A DNA stretch of 64,000 bases, from the NCBI GenBank assembly GCA_963840435.1, contig CAWIYY010000003.1:434001-498000 (forward strand). The letters run 5' to 3'. The translations under genes were made by a program, and so were the position numbers. Under the pieces are notes generated by a model. The model was not told the DNA's origin, searched no databases, and worked only from the letters and a program-made list of their open reading frames with translations. Shown here piece by piece: positions 24,090-31,886 of the stretch; position 1 is the first letter of the stretch; each line of letters starts with the position of its first letter. The DNA comes from Bog-473 sp963840435 (GTDB taxonomy: Bacteria; Actinomycetota; Acidimicrobiia; Acidimicrobiales; RAAP-2).

Positions 24090-25838
24090 GTGACCACGAT
24101 GCCGGACGATGCTGATGCCCAGGTAGAGGCGCTGCGCGCCGAACTGGCGGATGCCGAGGATGAGATCCACGCGCTCCGGCGGCGGCTGCAGGAGAGCCCC
24201 GGGCGCGTCCAGGCCCTCGAGGAGCGCCTGCTCGAGTCGAAGGGCCAGCTGGCCCAGGCCACCTCGCAGAACGAGAAATTGACCTTCACCTTGCAGCAGG
24301 CCAAGGAGCAACTGGCCGCGCTGCGCGAGGAGGTCGAGAAGCTCACCCAGCCGCCCGCGGCCTACGGGACGTTCCTCGGCGTGAACGAGGACGGCACGGT
24401 CGACGTCTTCTCCAGCGGCCGCAAGATGCGAGTGAGCCTGCATCCCGACATCGACCCGGGCCAGATCCGCAAGGGCAACGAGGTCGTCCTCAACGAGAGC
24501 CTCAACGTGGTGCTGGTGCGCGACGGCGAGTTCTCCGGCGAGGTGGTGACCATCAAGGAGCAGCTCGAGGACCGGCGGCGCTGCGTCGTCTTCGCCCGGG
24601 CCGACGAGGAGCGGGTGGCCGAGCTGTCCGACGACCTCATCGGCCTGCGCCTGCGGGCGGGGGACTCCTTGTTGATGGACTCGCGGACCCAGCTCCTGAT
24701 CGAGAAGCTGCCCAAGCTCGAGAGCGAGGAGCTCGTCCTCGAGGAGGTCCCCGACATCACCTACGCGGACGTGGGCGGCCTGGACTCCCAGATCGAGGCC
24801 ATCACCGATGCCGTCGAGCTGCCCTACATGCACCGGGATCTCTTCGTGGAGTACTCGCTGCCAGCGCCCAAGGGGATCCTGCTGTACGGCCCGCCGGGCT
24901 GCGGCAAGACCCTGATCGCCAAGGCCGTGGCCAACTCCTTGGCCAAGAAGGTGGCCGAGAAGACGGGCAACGACAACGTGCGGTCGTTCTTCTTGAACAT
25001 CAAGGGACCCGAGCTGCTGAACAAGTACGTCGGCGAGACCGAGCGCCAGATCCGCCAGGTCTTCCAGCGGGCCCGGGAGAAGGCCGACGAGGGCATGCCG
25101 GTCATCGTCTTCTTCGACGAGATGGAGTCCTTGTTCCGGACCCGTGGGACGGGCATCAGCTCGGACATGGAGTCGACGATCGTGCCGCAGCTGCTGGCCG
25201 AGATCGACGGGGTCGAATCGCTGCGTGACGTGATCGTGATTGGGGCCTCCAACCGGGAGGACCTGATCGACCCGGCCATCCTGCGCCCGGGCCGCCTGGA
25301 CGTGAAGATCAAGATCGAGCGGCCCAACGAGGCGGCGGCCGAGCAGATCTTCAGCCGCTACCTGACGTCGGACCTGCCGCTCGACGGTGGCGAGGTGGCC
25401 CGCCTGGGTGGGGGCGACCCGGCCAAGACGGTCATGGCGATGATCGAGCAGACGGTGGCCGAGATGTACCGGGAGGACGACGAGAACCGCTTCCTCGAGG
25501 TCACGTACCAGAACGGCGACAAGGAGATCCTCTACTACCGGGACTTCGCCTCGGGGGCGATGATCGAGAACATCGTGCGCCGGGCCAAGAAGCTGGCCAT
25601 CAAGCGGGTGATCGCCGGCGACAGCGGGGGCATCCGGACGTCGGACCTCTTGGAGTCCATCCGCCAGGAGTACAAGGAGAACGAGGACCTGCCCAACACC
25701 ACCAACCCGGATGACTGGGCCCGGATCTCCGGGAAGAAGGGCGAACGCATCGTGTATGTCCGAACGCTGCTGAGCGAGGACAAAGAGGTGCAGGGTGGAC
25801 GGTCGATCGAGCGTGTGGGCACCGGCCAGTACCTTTAG
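24090..25838 (+). CDS. arc: Proteasome-associated AAA+ ATPase ARC/Mpa
   Basis: A 582-residue hexameric unfoldase that recognises Pup-tagged proteins and feeds them to the 20S core. Residues about 10-85 are the long N-terminal coiled coil that captures Pup; residues about 90-215 hold the two OB-fold interdomain copies; the AAA module follows with Walker A GPPGCGKT, Walker B VIVFFDEMESL and the Arg-finger region. The C-terminus is GQYL, with the penultimate Tyr of the proteasome-docking motif. Start is GTG 24090. It leads the proteasome gene run and its stop is 16 nt before dop. Confidence 0.97.
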   Translation: MTTMPDDADAQVEALRAELADAEDEIHALRRRLQESPGRVQALEERLLESKGQLAQATSQNEKLTFTLQQAKEQLAALREEVEKLTQPPAAYGTFLGVNEDGTVDVFSSGRKMRVSLHPDIDPGQIRKGNEVVLNESLNVVLVRDGEFSGEVVTIKEQLEDRRRCVVFARADEERVAELSDDLIGLRLRAGDSLLMDSRTQLLIEKLPKLESEELVLEEVPDITYADVGGLDSQIEAITDAVELPYMHRDLFVEYSLPAPKGILLYGPPGCGKTLIAKAVANSLAKKVAEKTGNDNVRSFFLNIKGPELLNKYVGETERQIRQVFQRAREKADEGMPVIVFFDEMESLFRTRGTGISSDMESTIVPQLLAEIDGVESLRDVIVIGASNREDLIDPAILRPGRLDVKIKIERPNEAAAEQIFSRYLTSDLPLDGGEVARLGGGDPAKTVMAMIEQTVAEMYREDDENRFLEVTYQNGDKEILYYRDFASGAMIENIVRRAKKLAIKRVIAGDSGGIRTSDLLESIRQEYKENEDLPNTTNPDDWARISGKKGERIVYVRTLLSEDKEVQGGRSIERVGTGQYL

Positions 25839-25842
25839 AAGT

Positions 25843-25854
25843 TAGGGTCGGTTC
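25843..25854 (+). promoter_or_regulatory. Leaderless promoter of dop
   Basis: TAGGGT (25843-25848) is 6 nt before GTG 25855. It lies in the 16-nt gap after arc, so dop can be transcribed apart from arc. Confidence 0.45.
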
Positions 25855-27348
25855 GTGGCGACCACCAAGGTCTGCGGTATCGAGACCGAATACGGGATCC
25901 TGTCGCCCGGACCCGAACAGAATCCGATCGCCGCCTCGTCGGTGCTGGTGAACGCGTACGCCGCCGATATTGAGCAGCAGATCGGCTGGGACTTCGAGGA
26001 CGAGACCCCGGGCAACGACGCCCGTGGGTTCGCCCGCGAGGGGTCGCTGGCACCGATGGTCGAGACACACCTGGCCAACACGGTGTTGACCAACGGGGCC
26101 CGCTTCTACGTCGACCACGCCCATCCGGAGTACTCGAGCCCCGAGTGCCTGACTCCTTTGGAGTGCCTCGTCTACGACAAGGCGGGGGAGGAGGTGTTGC
26201 GGCGGGCCATGAAGGCGGCGGCGCTGCGCATCCCCGACCACCCGGCTCCGGTGGTCCACAAGAACAACTCGGACGGCAAGGGCAACTCCTACGGCTGCCA
26301 CGAGAACTACATGATGGACCGGGCCGTCCCGTTCGCCAAGGTGATCGACGGCGTCGTGCCGCACTTCGTGTCCCGGACCTTGTTTACGGGGTCGGGCAAG
26401 GTGGGATGCGAGACGCCGGCCTTGGATGCCGAGACGGTCCAGTACCAGATATCGCAGCGGGCCGAGTTCTTCGAGGAGATCGTCGGTCTGGAGACGACCC
26501 TGAAGCGGCCGATCGTCAACACCCGGGACGAGCCGCACGCCGACCCCAAGCGCTTCCGGCGCCTGCACGTGATCGTCGGGGACGCGAACCTGTCGGAGAT
26601 CGCGACGTTCCTGAAGGTGGGGACGACGGCGATCGTGCTGGCCATGATCGAGGACGATTTCGGGCTGGCTCGTGATCTGTCCCTGTCGGACCCGGTGCGG
26701 GCGCTGCACCAGGTGTCGGCCGACCTCTCCTTGACCCGCCCTCTCTCGTTGACCGACGGCTCGACCGCGACGGCGTTGGAGTTGCAGTGGGAGCTCTTCG
26801 GGGCGGCCCGCAAGTACGCCGAGTCGCAGGGGCTGAGTGCACTGGGGGACGACGGCACCGTGGGGGCATTGGTGCTCGAGCACTGGGAGACCGTGCTCAC
26901 CGGACTCGAGACGGACCCCTCCACCCTGTCGGACACGCTGGACTGGGTGGCCAAGCGCGAGCTGCTGCTGGCCTACCAGGATCGTCATTCCTGCGGCTGG
27001 AAGGACCCCCGGATCGCTGCACTGGCGTTGCAATACCACGACCTGCGGCCCGACAAGTCGGTCTTCGGACGGCTGGGGATGCGGACGCTGGTCGACCCCC
27101 TGGTGGTCGCCTCTGCGGTGACCGAGCCGCCACTGGGGACGCGGGCCTGGTTCCGGGGCAAGTGCCTGGCCCGCTGGCCCGACGCCGTCGTGACCGCCAA
27201 CTGGGACTCTCTGGTGTTCGACATCGGCGCTGACCCGCTGCGGCGCGTCCCTATGATGGATCCCTTGAAGGGGACAGCCGAACACACGGGTGCATTGCTG
27301 GCAGAGAGCACAGGGCCGGCCGACCTGCTCAACCGGCTCAACTCGTAG
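25855..27348 (+). CDS. dop: Pup deamidase/depupylase Dop
   Basis: A 497-residue glutamine-synthetase-like enzyme that converts the C-terminal Gln of Pup to Glu and removes Pup from substrates. The nucleotide site GIETEYGI opens the protein; a Dop-specific insertion follows (PGPEQNPIAASSVLVNAYA). RFYVDHAHPEYSSPEC contains the catalytic Asp region, and NNSDGKGNSYGCHENYM is shared with PafA. Start is GTG 25855. It precedes pup by 46 nt. The Pup encoded next ends in Gln, so Dop's deamidase function is needed here. Confidence 0.97.
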   Translation: MATTKVCGIETEYGILSPGPEQNPIAASSVLVNAYAADIEQQIGWDFEDETPGNDARGFAREGSLAPMVETHLANTVLTNGARFYVDHAHPEYSSPECLTPLECLVYDKAGEEVLRRAMKAAALRIPDHPAPVVHKNNSDGKGNSYGCHENYMMDRAVPFAKVIDGVVPHFVSRTLFTGSGKVGCETPALDAETVQYQISQRAEFFEEIVGLETTLKRPIVNTRDEPHADPKRFRRLHVIVGDANLSEIATFLKVGTTAIVLAMIEDDFGLARDLSLSDPVRALHQVSADLSLTRPLSLTDGSTATALELQWELFGAARKYAESQGLSALGDDGTVGALVLEHWETVLTGLETDPSTLSDTLDWVAKRELLLAYQDRHSCGWKDPRIAALALQYHDLRPDKSVFGRLGMRTLVDPLVVASAVTEPPLGTRAWFRGKCLARWPDAVVTANWDSLVFDIGADPLRRVPMMDPLKGTAEHTGALLAESTGPADLLNRLNS

Positions 27349-27394
27349 GCGAAGACGGTCGAATCCACAGGGACGGACGGGACGGACAAGGACG

Positions 27395-27604
27395 ATGGCA
27401 GAACAGGAACAGAAGAAGAGGGGGTCCAGCACTCGCTCCACCGATACCGAAACGGAGGTGGAGGAGGCCGGGGCTCCCGCCGCCTCCGAGCGGGGCGAGA
27501 AGATCAAGGCCGAGCTGGACGACCTGCTCGACGAGATCGACGAGGTGCTGGAGGACAACGCGGAAGAGTTCGTCCGCAACTACGTGCAGAAGGGTGGGCA
27601 ATAG
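27395..27604 (+). CDS. pup: Prokaryotic ubiquitin-like protein Pup
   Basis: A 69-residue, mostly disordered protein modifier. The N-terminal half is charged and low-complexity; the C-terminal helix (about residues 35-60, with IKAELDDLLDEIDEVLEDNAE) binds the ARC/Mpa coiled coil. It ends in Gly-Gly-Gln, so Dop must deamidate it before PafA can attach it to lysines. The ATG at 27395 gives the normal length; an AAGGA lies just upstream. prcB starts 6 nt after its stop. Confidence 0.97.
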   Translation: MAEQEQKKRGSSTRSTDTETEVEEAGAPAASERGEKIKAELDDLLDEIDEVLEDNAEEFVRNYVQKGGQ

Positions 27605-27610
27605 GCGCCC

Positions 27611-28447
27611 GTGGCGCTCCCACTCTTCCCCCCGGAGCGTGATCCGGGTCCGGACTTCGTCGGCTTGCTGCGCATGACCGCGGACCGTGACCCTGCGCTG
27701 GCGCGCCACGACATGGCCGCTGCCGGTGCCGGTGCTGGCGCCGTCGCCGGTGCTGGTGGCGTGTCGGTGCCCCACGGAACCACGGTGGTTGCCCTGCGCT
27801 ACGTCGACGGGGTGATCATGGCCGGCGACCGCCGGGCCACGGCGGGCAACATCATCGCCCACCACGCCATGGAGAAGGTCTTCCCCGCCGACCGCTATTC
27901 GGCCGTGGCCATCGCCGGGACGGCGGGCATGGCCATTGAGATGGTCCGGCTCTTCCAGGTCCAGCTCGAGCACTACGAAAAGGTCGAGGGTTCGACGCTC
28001 TCGCTCGAAGGCAAGGCGAACCAACTGGCCGGCATGGTGCGCCAGCACCTGCCCATGGCCATGCAGGGCCTGGCCGTGGTGCCGCTCTTCGCCGGCTTCG
28101 ACGTGACCAGGGCAACGGGGCGCATCTTCAACTACGACGTCACCGGCGGGCACTACGAGGACACGGACTTCCAGGCGACCGGCTCGGGCGGGCGCGATGC
28201 CCGCAGCACCATCAAGCTCGGGTGGCGTGAAGGCATGCCCCGGGACGAGGCAGTCGACCTGGCCGTCCAGTCGCTCTACGACGCGGCCGACGAGGACTCG
28301 GCCACCGGCGGTCCTGACCTGGTACGGGGCATCTACCCGATTGTGGCCGTGGTCGACGCCGAGGGCTACCGCGAGGTGCCCGAGGACGAGGTGGCGGAGC
28401 GCTTCGCCGCCCTGATCACTCGCAAGCAGGCGGAGCGTGCCCAATGA
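27611..28447 (+). CDS. prcB: 20S proteasome beta subunit
   Basis: A 278-residue precursor of the catalytic subunit. A 56-residue propeptide ends in PHG, with the mature enzyme starting at Thr57 (TTVVALRYVDGVIMAGDRR), the N-terminal nucleophile. Lys and Asp of the active site are in GDRRAT and the region around HAMEKVF. The propeptide includes an Ala/Gly-rich run (AAAGAGAGAVAGAGG) that looks expanded by replication slippage. GTG 27611 is the start. Its stop overlaps the prcA ATG (ATGA), typical of beta-then-alpha proteasome operons. Confidence 0.97.
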   Translation: MALPLFPPERDPGPDFVGLLRMTADRDPALARHDMAAAGAGAGAVAGAGGVSVPHGTTVVALRYVDGVIMAGDRRATAGNIIAHHAMEKVFPADRYSAVAIAGTAGMAIEMVRLFQVQLEHYEKVEGSTLSLEGKANQLAGMVRQHLPMAMQGLAVVPLFAGFDVTRATGRIFNYDVTGGHYEDTDFQATGSGGRDARSTIKLGWREGMPRDEAVDLAVQSLYDAADEDSATGGPDLVRGIYPIVAVVDAEGYREVPEDEVAERFAALITRKQAERAQ

Positions 28448-29118
28448 GCATGCCCTACTACGTGTCGCCCGAGCAGGTGATGAAGGACCGGGCCGAGTAC
28501 GCCCAGAAGGGCATCGCCCGGGGCCGCTCGCTGGTGGCCACGACCTACGACGTGGGGATCGCCATGGTGGCCGAGAACCCGTCGCGTTCGCTCCACAAGA
28601 TCAGCGAGATCTACGACCGCATCGCCTTCGGCGGGGTGGGCAAGTACAACGAGTACGACCAGCTGCGGGTGGCCGGCGTGCGTCACGCCGACACCAAGGG
28701 TTTCGCCTTCAGCCGCGAGGACGTCGATGCCCGTTCGCTGGCCAACCTGTATGCCCAGTACCTGGGGAACGTCTTCACCCACGAGATGAAGCCGCTCGAA
28801 GTGGAGATCCTGGTGGCCGAGCTGGGACACAACAGCGAAAACCAGCTCTACCACATCGCCTACGACGGCTTCGTGAGCGACGAGGAGCATTTTGCCGTGT
28901 TGGGCGGCGATGCCCAGGCCGTGGCGGAGCGGATGGGTGAGGCCTGGCAGGCCGATTGGGCCCTGGGGGCGGCGATCAAGGCAACCACGACCGCCCTGGC
29001 CGGACCCGAGCGCACCCTGGGTGCAGGCGATCTCGAAGTGGCCACGTTGAGCCGGGGCAACGGCCGGCGGACCTTCCGGCGCATCAACGAAGCTGAGCTG
29101 GCGCAACTGTTGGCATAG
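28444..29118 (+). CDS. prcA: 20S proteasome alpha subunit
   Basis: A 224-residue subunit forming the outer rings and gate of the core particle. YYVSPEQVMKDRAEYAQKGIARGRS is the N-terminal gate and first helix region, and VATTYDVGIAMVAEN is the first strand. It lacks the catalytic Thr, as expected. The start overlaps prcB by 4 nt. The C-terminal RRTFRRINEAELAQLL is basic and helical. Confidence 0.97.
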   Translation: MSMPYYVSPEQVMKDRAEYAQKGIARGRSLVATTYDVGIAMVAENPSRSLHKISEIYDRIAFGGVGKYNEYDQLRVAGVRHADTKGFAFSREDVDARSLANLYAQYLGNVFTHEMKPLEVEILVAELGHNSENQLYHIAYDGFVSDEEHFAVLGGDAQAVAERMGEAWQADWALGAAIKATTTALAGPERTLGAGDLEVATLSRGNGRRTFRRINEAELAQLLA

Positions 29119-29125
29119 TCGGCAG

Positions 29126-29137
29126 TACGGTTGGACT
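29126..29137 (+). promoter_or_regulatory. Leaderless promoter of pafA
   Basis: TACGGT (29126-29131) lies 6 nt before GTG 29138, in the 19-nt gap after prcA. No Shine-Dalgarno is present. Confidence 0.45.
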
Positions 29138-30496
29138 GTGGAACGCCGAATCTTCGGGATCGAGAACGAATACGGCGTCACCTTCACCCTCCGGGGCCAG
29201 CGCCGGCTCAGCCCCGACGAGGTCGCCCGCTACCTCTTCCGCCGGGTCGTCTCCTGGGGTCGCTCCTCCAACGTCTTCTTGGAGAACGGCGCCCGCCTCT
29301 ACCTCGACGTCGGGAGCCACCCCGAATACGCCACACCCGAGTGCGACCGCATCGGCGACGTGGTGATCCACGACAAGGCGGGGGAGTGGATCCTGGCCCA
29401 GCTGGTCACCGGCGCCCAGGCTCGCCTGCGCGAGGAAGGTATCCGGGGCGAGGTCTACCTCTTCAAGAACAACACGGACTCGGTGGGCAACTCGTACGGC
29501 TGCCACGAGAACTACCTGACCGAGAGGAACGACGAGTTCAATCGTTACACCGAGGTGCTGATCCCGTTCCTGGTGTCGCGCCAGATCTACGCGGGCGCAG
29601 GCAAGGTGCTGCAGACGGCAAGGGGAGCGGTGTTCTGCCTCAGCCAACGGGCCGAGCACATCTGGGAGGGTGTCTCCTCCGCCACGACCCGGAGCCGTCC
29701 CATCATCAACACCCGGGACGAGCCCCACGCCGACGCCGAGCGCTTCCGCCGGCTCCACGTGATCGTGGGCGACTCGAACATGTCGGAGTACGCGACCTTC
29801 TTGAAGATCGGCACCACCTCGATCCTCCTGGCCATGCTCGAGGACTCCGCCACCGTGCTGCGGGACCTGACCCTCGAAAACCCGATCCGGGCCATCCGCG
29901 AGATCAGCCACGACATCACCTGCCAACGCCGGGTCCGTCTGGCGAACGGGCGCGAGATGCGGGCGCTCGACATCCAGACCGAATACCTGGAGCGGGCGCT
30001 GAAGTTCCGCGAGCGCCGCGGCCTGTCCCCAGAGGAGGACAAGGCACTCGACATGTGGGAGCACTGCCTCAAGGGTCTGGAGGCCGACCCGACGTCGCTG
30101 TGGCGGGAATGCGACTGGGTGGCCAAGCACCGGCTGGTCGAGCAGATGCGAGCCCGCCACGACATCTCCCTGTCCCACCCCAAGGTGGCGATGATCGACC
30201 TGATGTACCACGACGTCGACCGGAGCCGCGGCCTGTTCTACAAGTTGCAGCAGCGCGACGAGATGGAGCGCACCTGCACCGATGAGGACATCACCGAGGC
30301 CATGGTCAAGCCACCGGAGACGACCCGGGCCCGCTTGCGTGGCGCTTTCGTGAAAAGAGCGAAGGAACGGCGACGGGACTTCACCGTGGACTGGGTGCAC
30401 CTCAAGTTGAACGACCAGGCCCAGCGAACCGTCCTGCTCAAGGACCCGTTCAAGTCGCATGACGAGCGGGTGGAGCGGCTCATCCAGTCACTGTGA
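29138..30496 (+). CDS. pafA: Pup-protein ligase PafA
   Basis: A 452-residue ligase that phosphorylates the C-terminal Glu of Pup and joins it to substrate lysines. Like Dop it has the glutamine-synthetase fold: FGIENEYGVTF opens the protein, ARLYLDVGSHPEYATPEC holds the catalytic Asp, and NNTDSVGNSYGCHENYL is the shared substrate loop. It lacks the Dop-specific insertion, which separates the two paralogues. GTG 29138 is used. It ends 23 nt before tatA. Confidence 0.97.
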   Translation: MERRIFGIENEYGVTFTLRGQRRLSPDEVARYLFRRVVSWGRSSNVFLENGARLYLDVGSHPEYATPECDRIGDVVIHDKAGEWILAQLVTGAQARLREEGIRGEVYLFKNNTDSVGNSYGCHENYLTERNDEFNRYTEVLIPFLVSRQIYAGAGKVLQTARGAVFCLSQRAEHIWEGVSSATTRSRPIINTRDEPHADAERFRRLHVIVGDSNMSEYATFLKIGTTSILLAMLEDSATVLRDLTLENPIRAIREISHDITCQRRVRLANGREMRALDIQTEYLERALKFRERRGLSPEEDKALDMWEHCLKGLEADPTSLWRECDWVAKHRLVEQMRARHDISLSHPKVAMIDLMYHDVDRSRGLFYKLQQRDEMERTCTDEDITEAMVKPPETTRARLRGAFVKRAKERRRDFTVDWVHLKLNDQAQRTVLLKDPFKSHDERVERLIQSL

Positions 30497-30519
30497 CGGC
30501 CCCGTAGAGTTGACAGCTG

Positions 30520-31080
30520 ATGCTGAACCTGGACCCGGCCAAGCTCCTGGTGATCGCCGTGGTCGCGATCATCCTCCTCGGTCCTGACAAATTGCCGCAG
30601 GTGGCACGTCAGGTCGGCGGCGCCTGGCGCTCCTTCAACGAGTTCCGGCACCGGATGGAGACCGAGGTCCGCAGCTCCATGCCCGACCTGCCCTCGACGA
30701 CCGAGATCGCACGGCTGGCCCGCTCGCCCTCCGCCTTGCTCGACCACCTCTCGAACATGGGAACCGACGACGAGGCGACGGAGCCCGAGTCCGATTCGGA
30801 GTCGGAGTCGGAGTCGGAGTCGGAGTCGGACGTCGCGGGCGGCGAGATTGCCGCGGCCTCCGACCAGGCGACCGAACCCGCCGTCGACAGCCCGCCCTCG
30901 CTAAACGGGAACGGGAACGGGAACGGGAACGGGCCGGTGGCGCTGACGAACGGGTCGGACCATCACGACGCGACGCCGTTGGCCGAGACGACGCCCGCCG
31001 TCCCGGCACCGCCCCCGGTACCCGCTCCGAACCCGAGGTCATCGGACGTGGTCGTGCCGGGTGACCCCAGTCTGAACTGA
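30520..31080 (+). CDS. tatA: Twin-arginine translocase subunit TatA/TatB type
   Basis: A 186-residue protein with one N-terminal transmembrane helix (residues about 8-22, LLVIAVVAIILLG) followed by the hinge GPDKLPQVARQVGG and an amphipathic helix, the TatA/TatB plan. The long C-terminus is low-complexity, with Ser-Glu and Asn-Gly dipeptide repeats from two 6-nt microsatellites and a Pro-rich end. A length nearer TatB leaves the subtype open. It precedes tatC by 2 nt. Confidence 0.88.
   Translation: MLNLDPAKLLVIAVVAIILLGPDKLPQVARQVGGAWRSFNEFRHRMETEVRSSMPDLPSTTEIARLARSPSALLDHLSNMGTDDEATEPESDSESESESESESDVAGGEIAAASDQATEPAVDSPPSLNGNGNGNGNGPVALTNGSDHHDATPLAETTPAVPAPPPVPAPNPRSSDVVVPGDPSLN
30799..30828. 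repeat. Five GAGTCG hexamers in tatA
   Basis: Tandem GAGTCG units, preceded by two diverged copies, encode Glu-Ser repeats in the cytoplasmic tail. This is a likely phase-neutral length polymorphism, since the unit is two codons. Confidence 0.85.
30904..30933. repeat. Five AACGGG hexamers in tatA
   Basis: Tandem AACGGG units encode Asn-Gly repeats, 75 nt after the GAGTCG array. Both arrays keep the frame when they gain or lose units. Confidence 0.85.
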
Positions 31081-31082
31081 TC

Positions 31083-31886
31083 GTGGTCTCCCTTCCGTTC
31101 GGGACAAGGCGCAGGAACCGCCCTTCGCCCGACGACATGACGCTGAGCGAGCACCTGGGCGAACTGCGCTACCGGGTGATCATCTGCGTGGTCGCCTTCC
31201 TCGTGGCGGCGACGATCGCCGTGTTCGCCTACGAGCCGATCCTGCACTTCCTGCTGAAGCCGCTCTGCAACGTCGACGCGGTGAACCACCATCGCAGCAC
31301 CACGGCGAACTCGCTGCTGGTGGCCAACGGCAGCACGTGCAACCTGTTCGTCACGTCACCCCTGGACGGCCTCTCGCTGCGGGTCAAGATCGCCGTGTTC
31401 GGGGGCCTCGTCCTGGCCTCTCCCATCATCCTGTTCCAGATCTGGCGCTTCGTGACCCCCGGCCTGAAGGCGTCCGAGCGGCGCTACGCCATTCCCTTCG
31501 TCCTCAGCACGTTCGTGCTCTTCCTGCTCGGTGCGGCGACGGCCTATGAGACGTTGCCCCACGCGCTCGGCTGGTTGCGGTCGGTCGGTGGCCCCAACCT
31601 GGTGTCCATCTACGACCCGATCCCGTACCTGGGCTTGATCATTCTGATGATGACCCTCTTCGGGCTGACCTTCGAGTTCCCGGTCGTCCTGGTGTCGCTC
31701 GAACTGGCCCGCGTCGTCACGCCGGCCCGCCTGCTCAAGTCGTGGCGTTGGGCCGTCATCATCATCGTGGTCGTGGCTGCGGTCTTCACCCCGAGCTCCG
31801 ATCCGTTCTCCATGTTCGCCCTGGCCGTGCCCCTCGTGTTCTTCTACTTCATCTCCATCGGTATCGGGAAGCTGCTCGGGCGTTGA
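31083..31886 (+). CDS. tatC: Twin-arginine translocase subunit TatC
   Basis: A 267-residue polytopic membrane protein that binds twin-arginine signal peptides and organises the Tat translocon. The conserved MTLSEHLGELRYRV lead is present, then six transmembrane helices; a hydrophilic loop after helix one (about residues 55-90) is longer than usual. SPIILFQIWRFVTPGL is the family signature. GTG 31083 starts 2 nt after tatA. The stop overlaps the TTG start of the helicase gene. Confidence 0.95.
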   Translation: MVSLPFGTRRRNRPSPDDMTLSEHLGELRYRVIICVVAFLVAATIAVFAYEPILHFLLKPLCNVDAVNHHRSTTANSLLVANGSTCNLFVTSPLDGLSLRVKIAVFGGLVLASPIILFQIWRFVTPGLKASERRYAIPFVLSTFVLFLLGAATAYETLPHALGWLRSVGGPNLVSIYDPIPYLGLIILMMTLFGLTFEFPVVLVSLELARVVTPARLLKSWRWAVIIIVVVAAVFTPSSDPFSMFALAVPLVFFYFISIGIGKLLGR

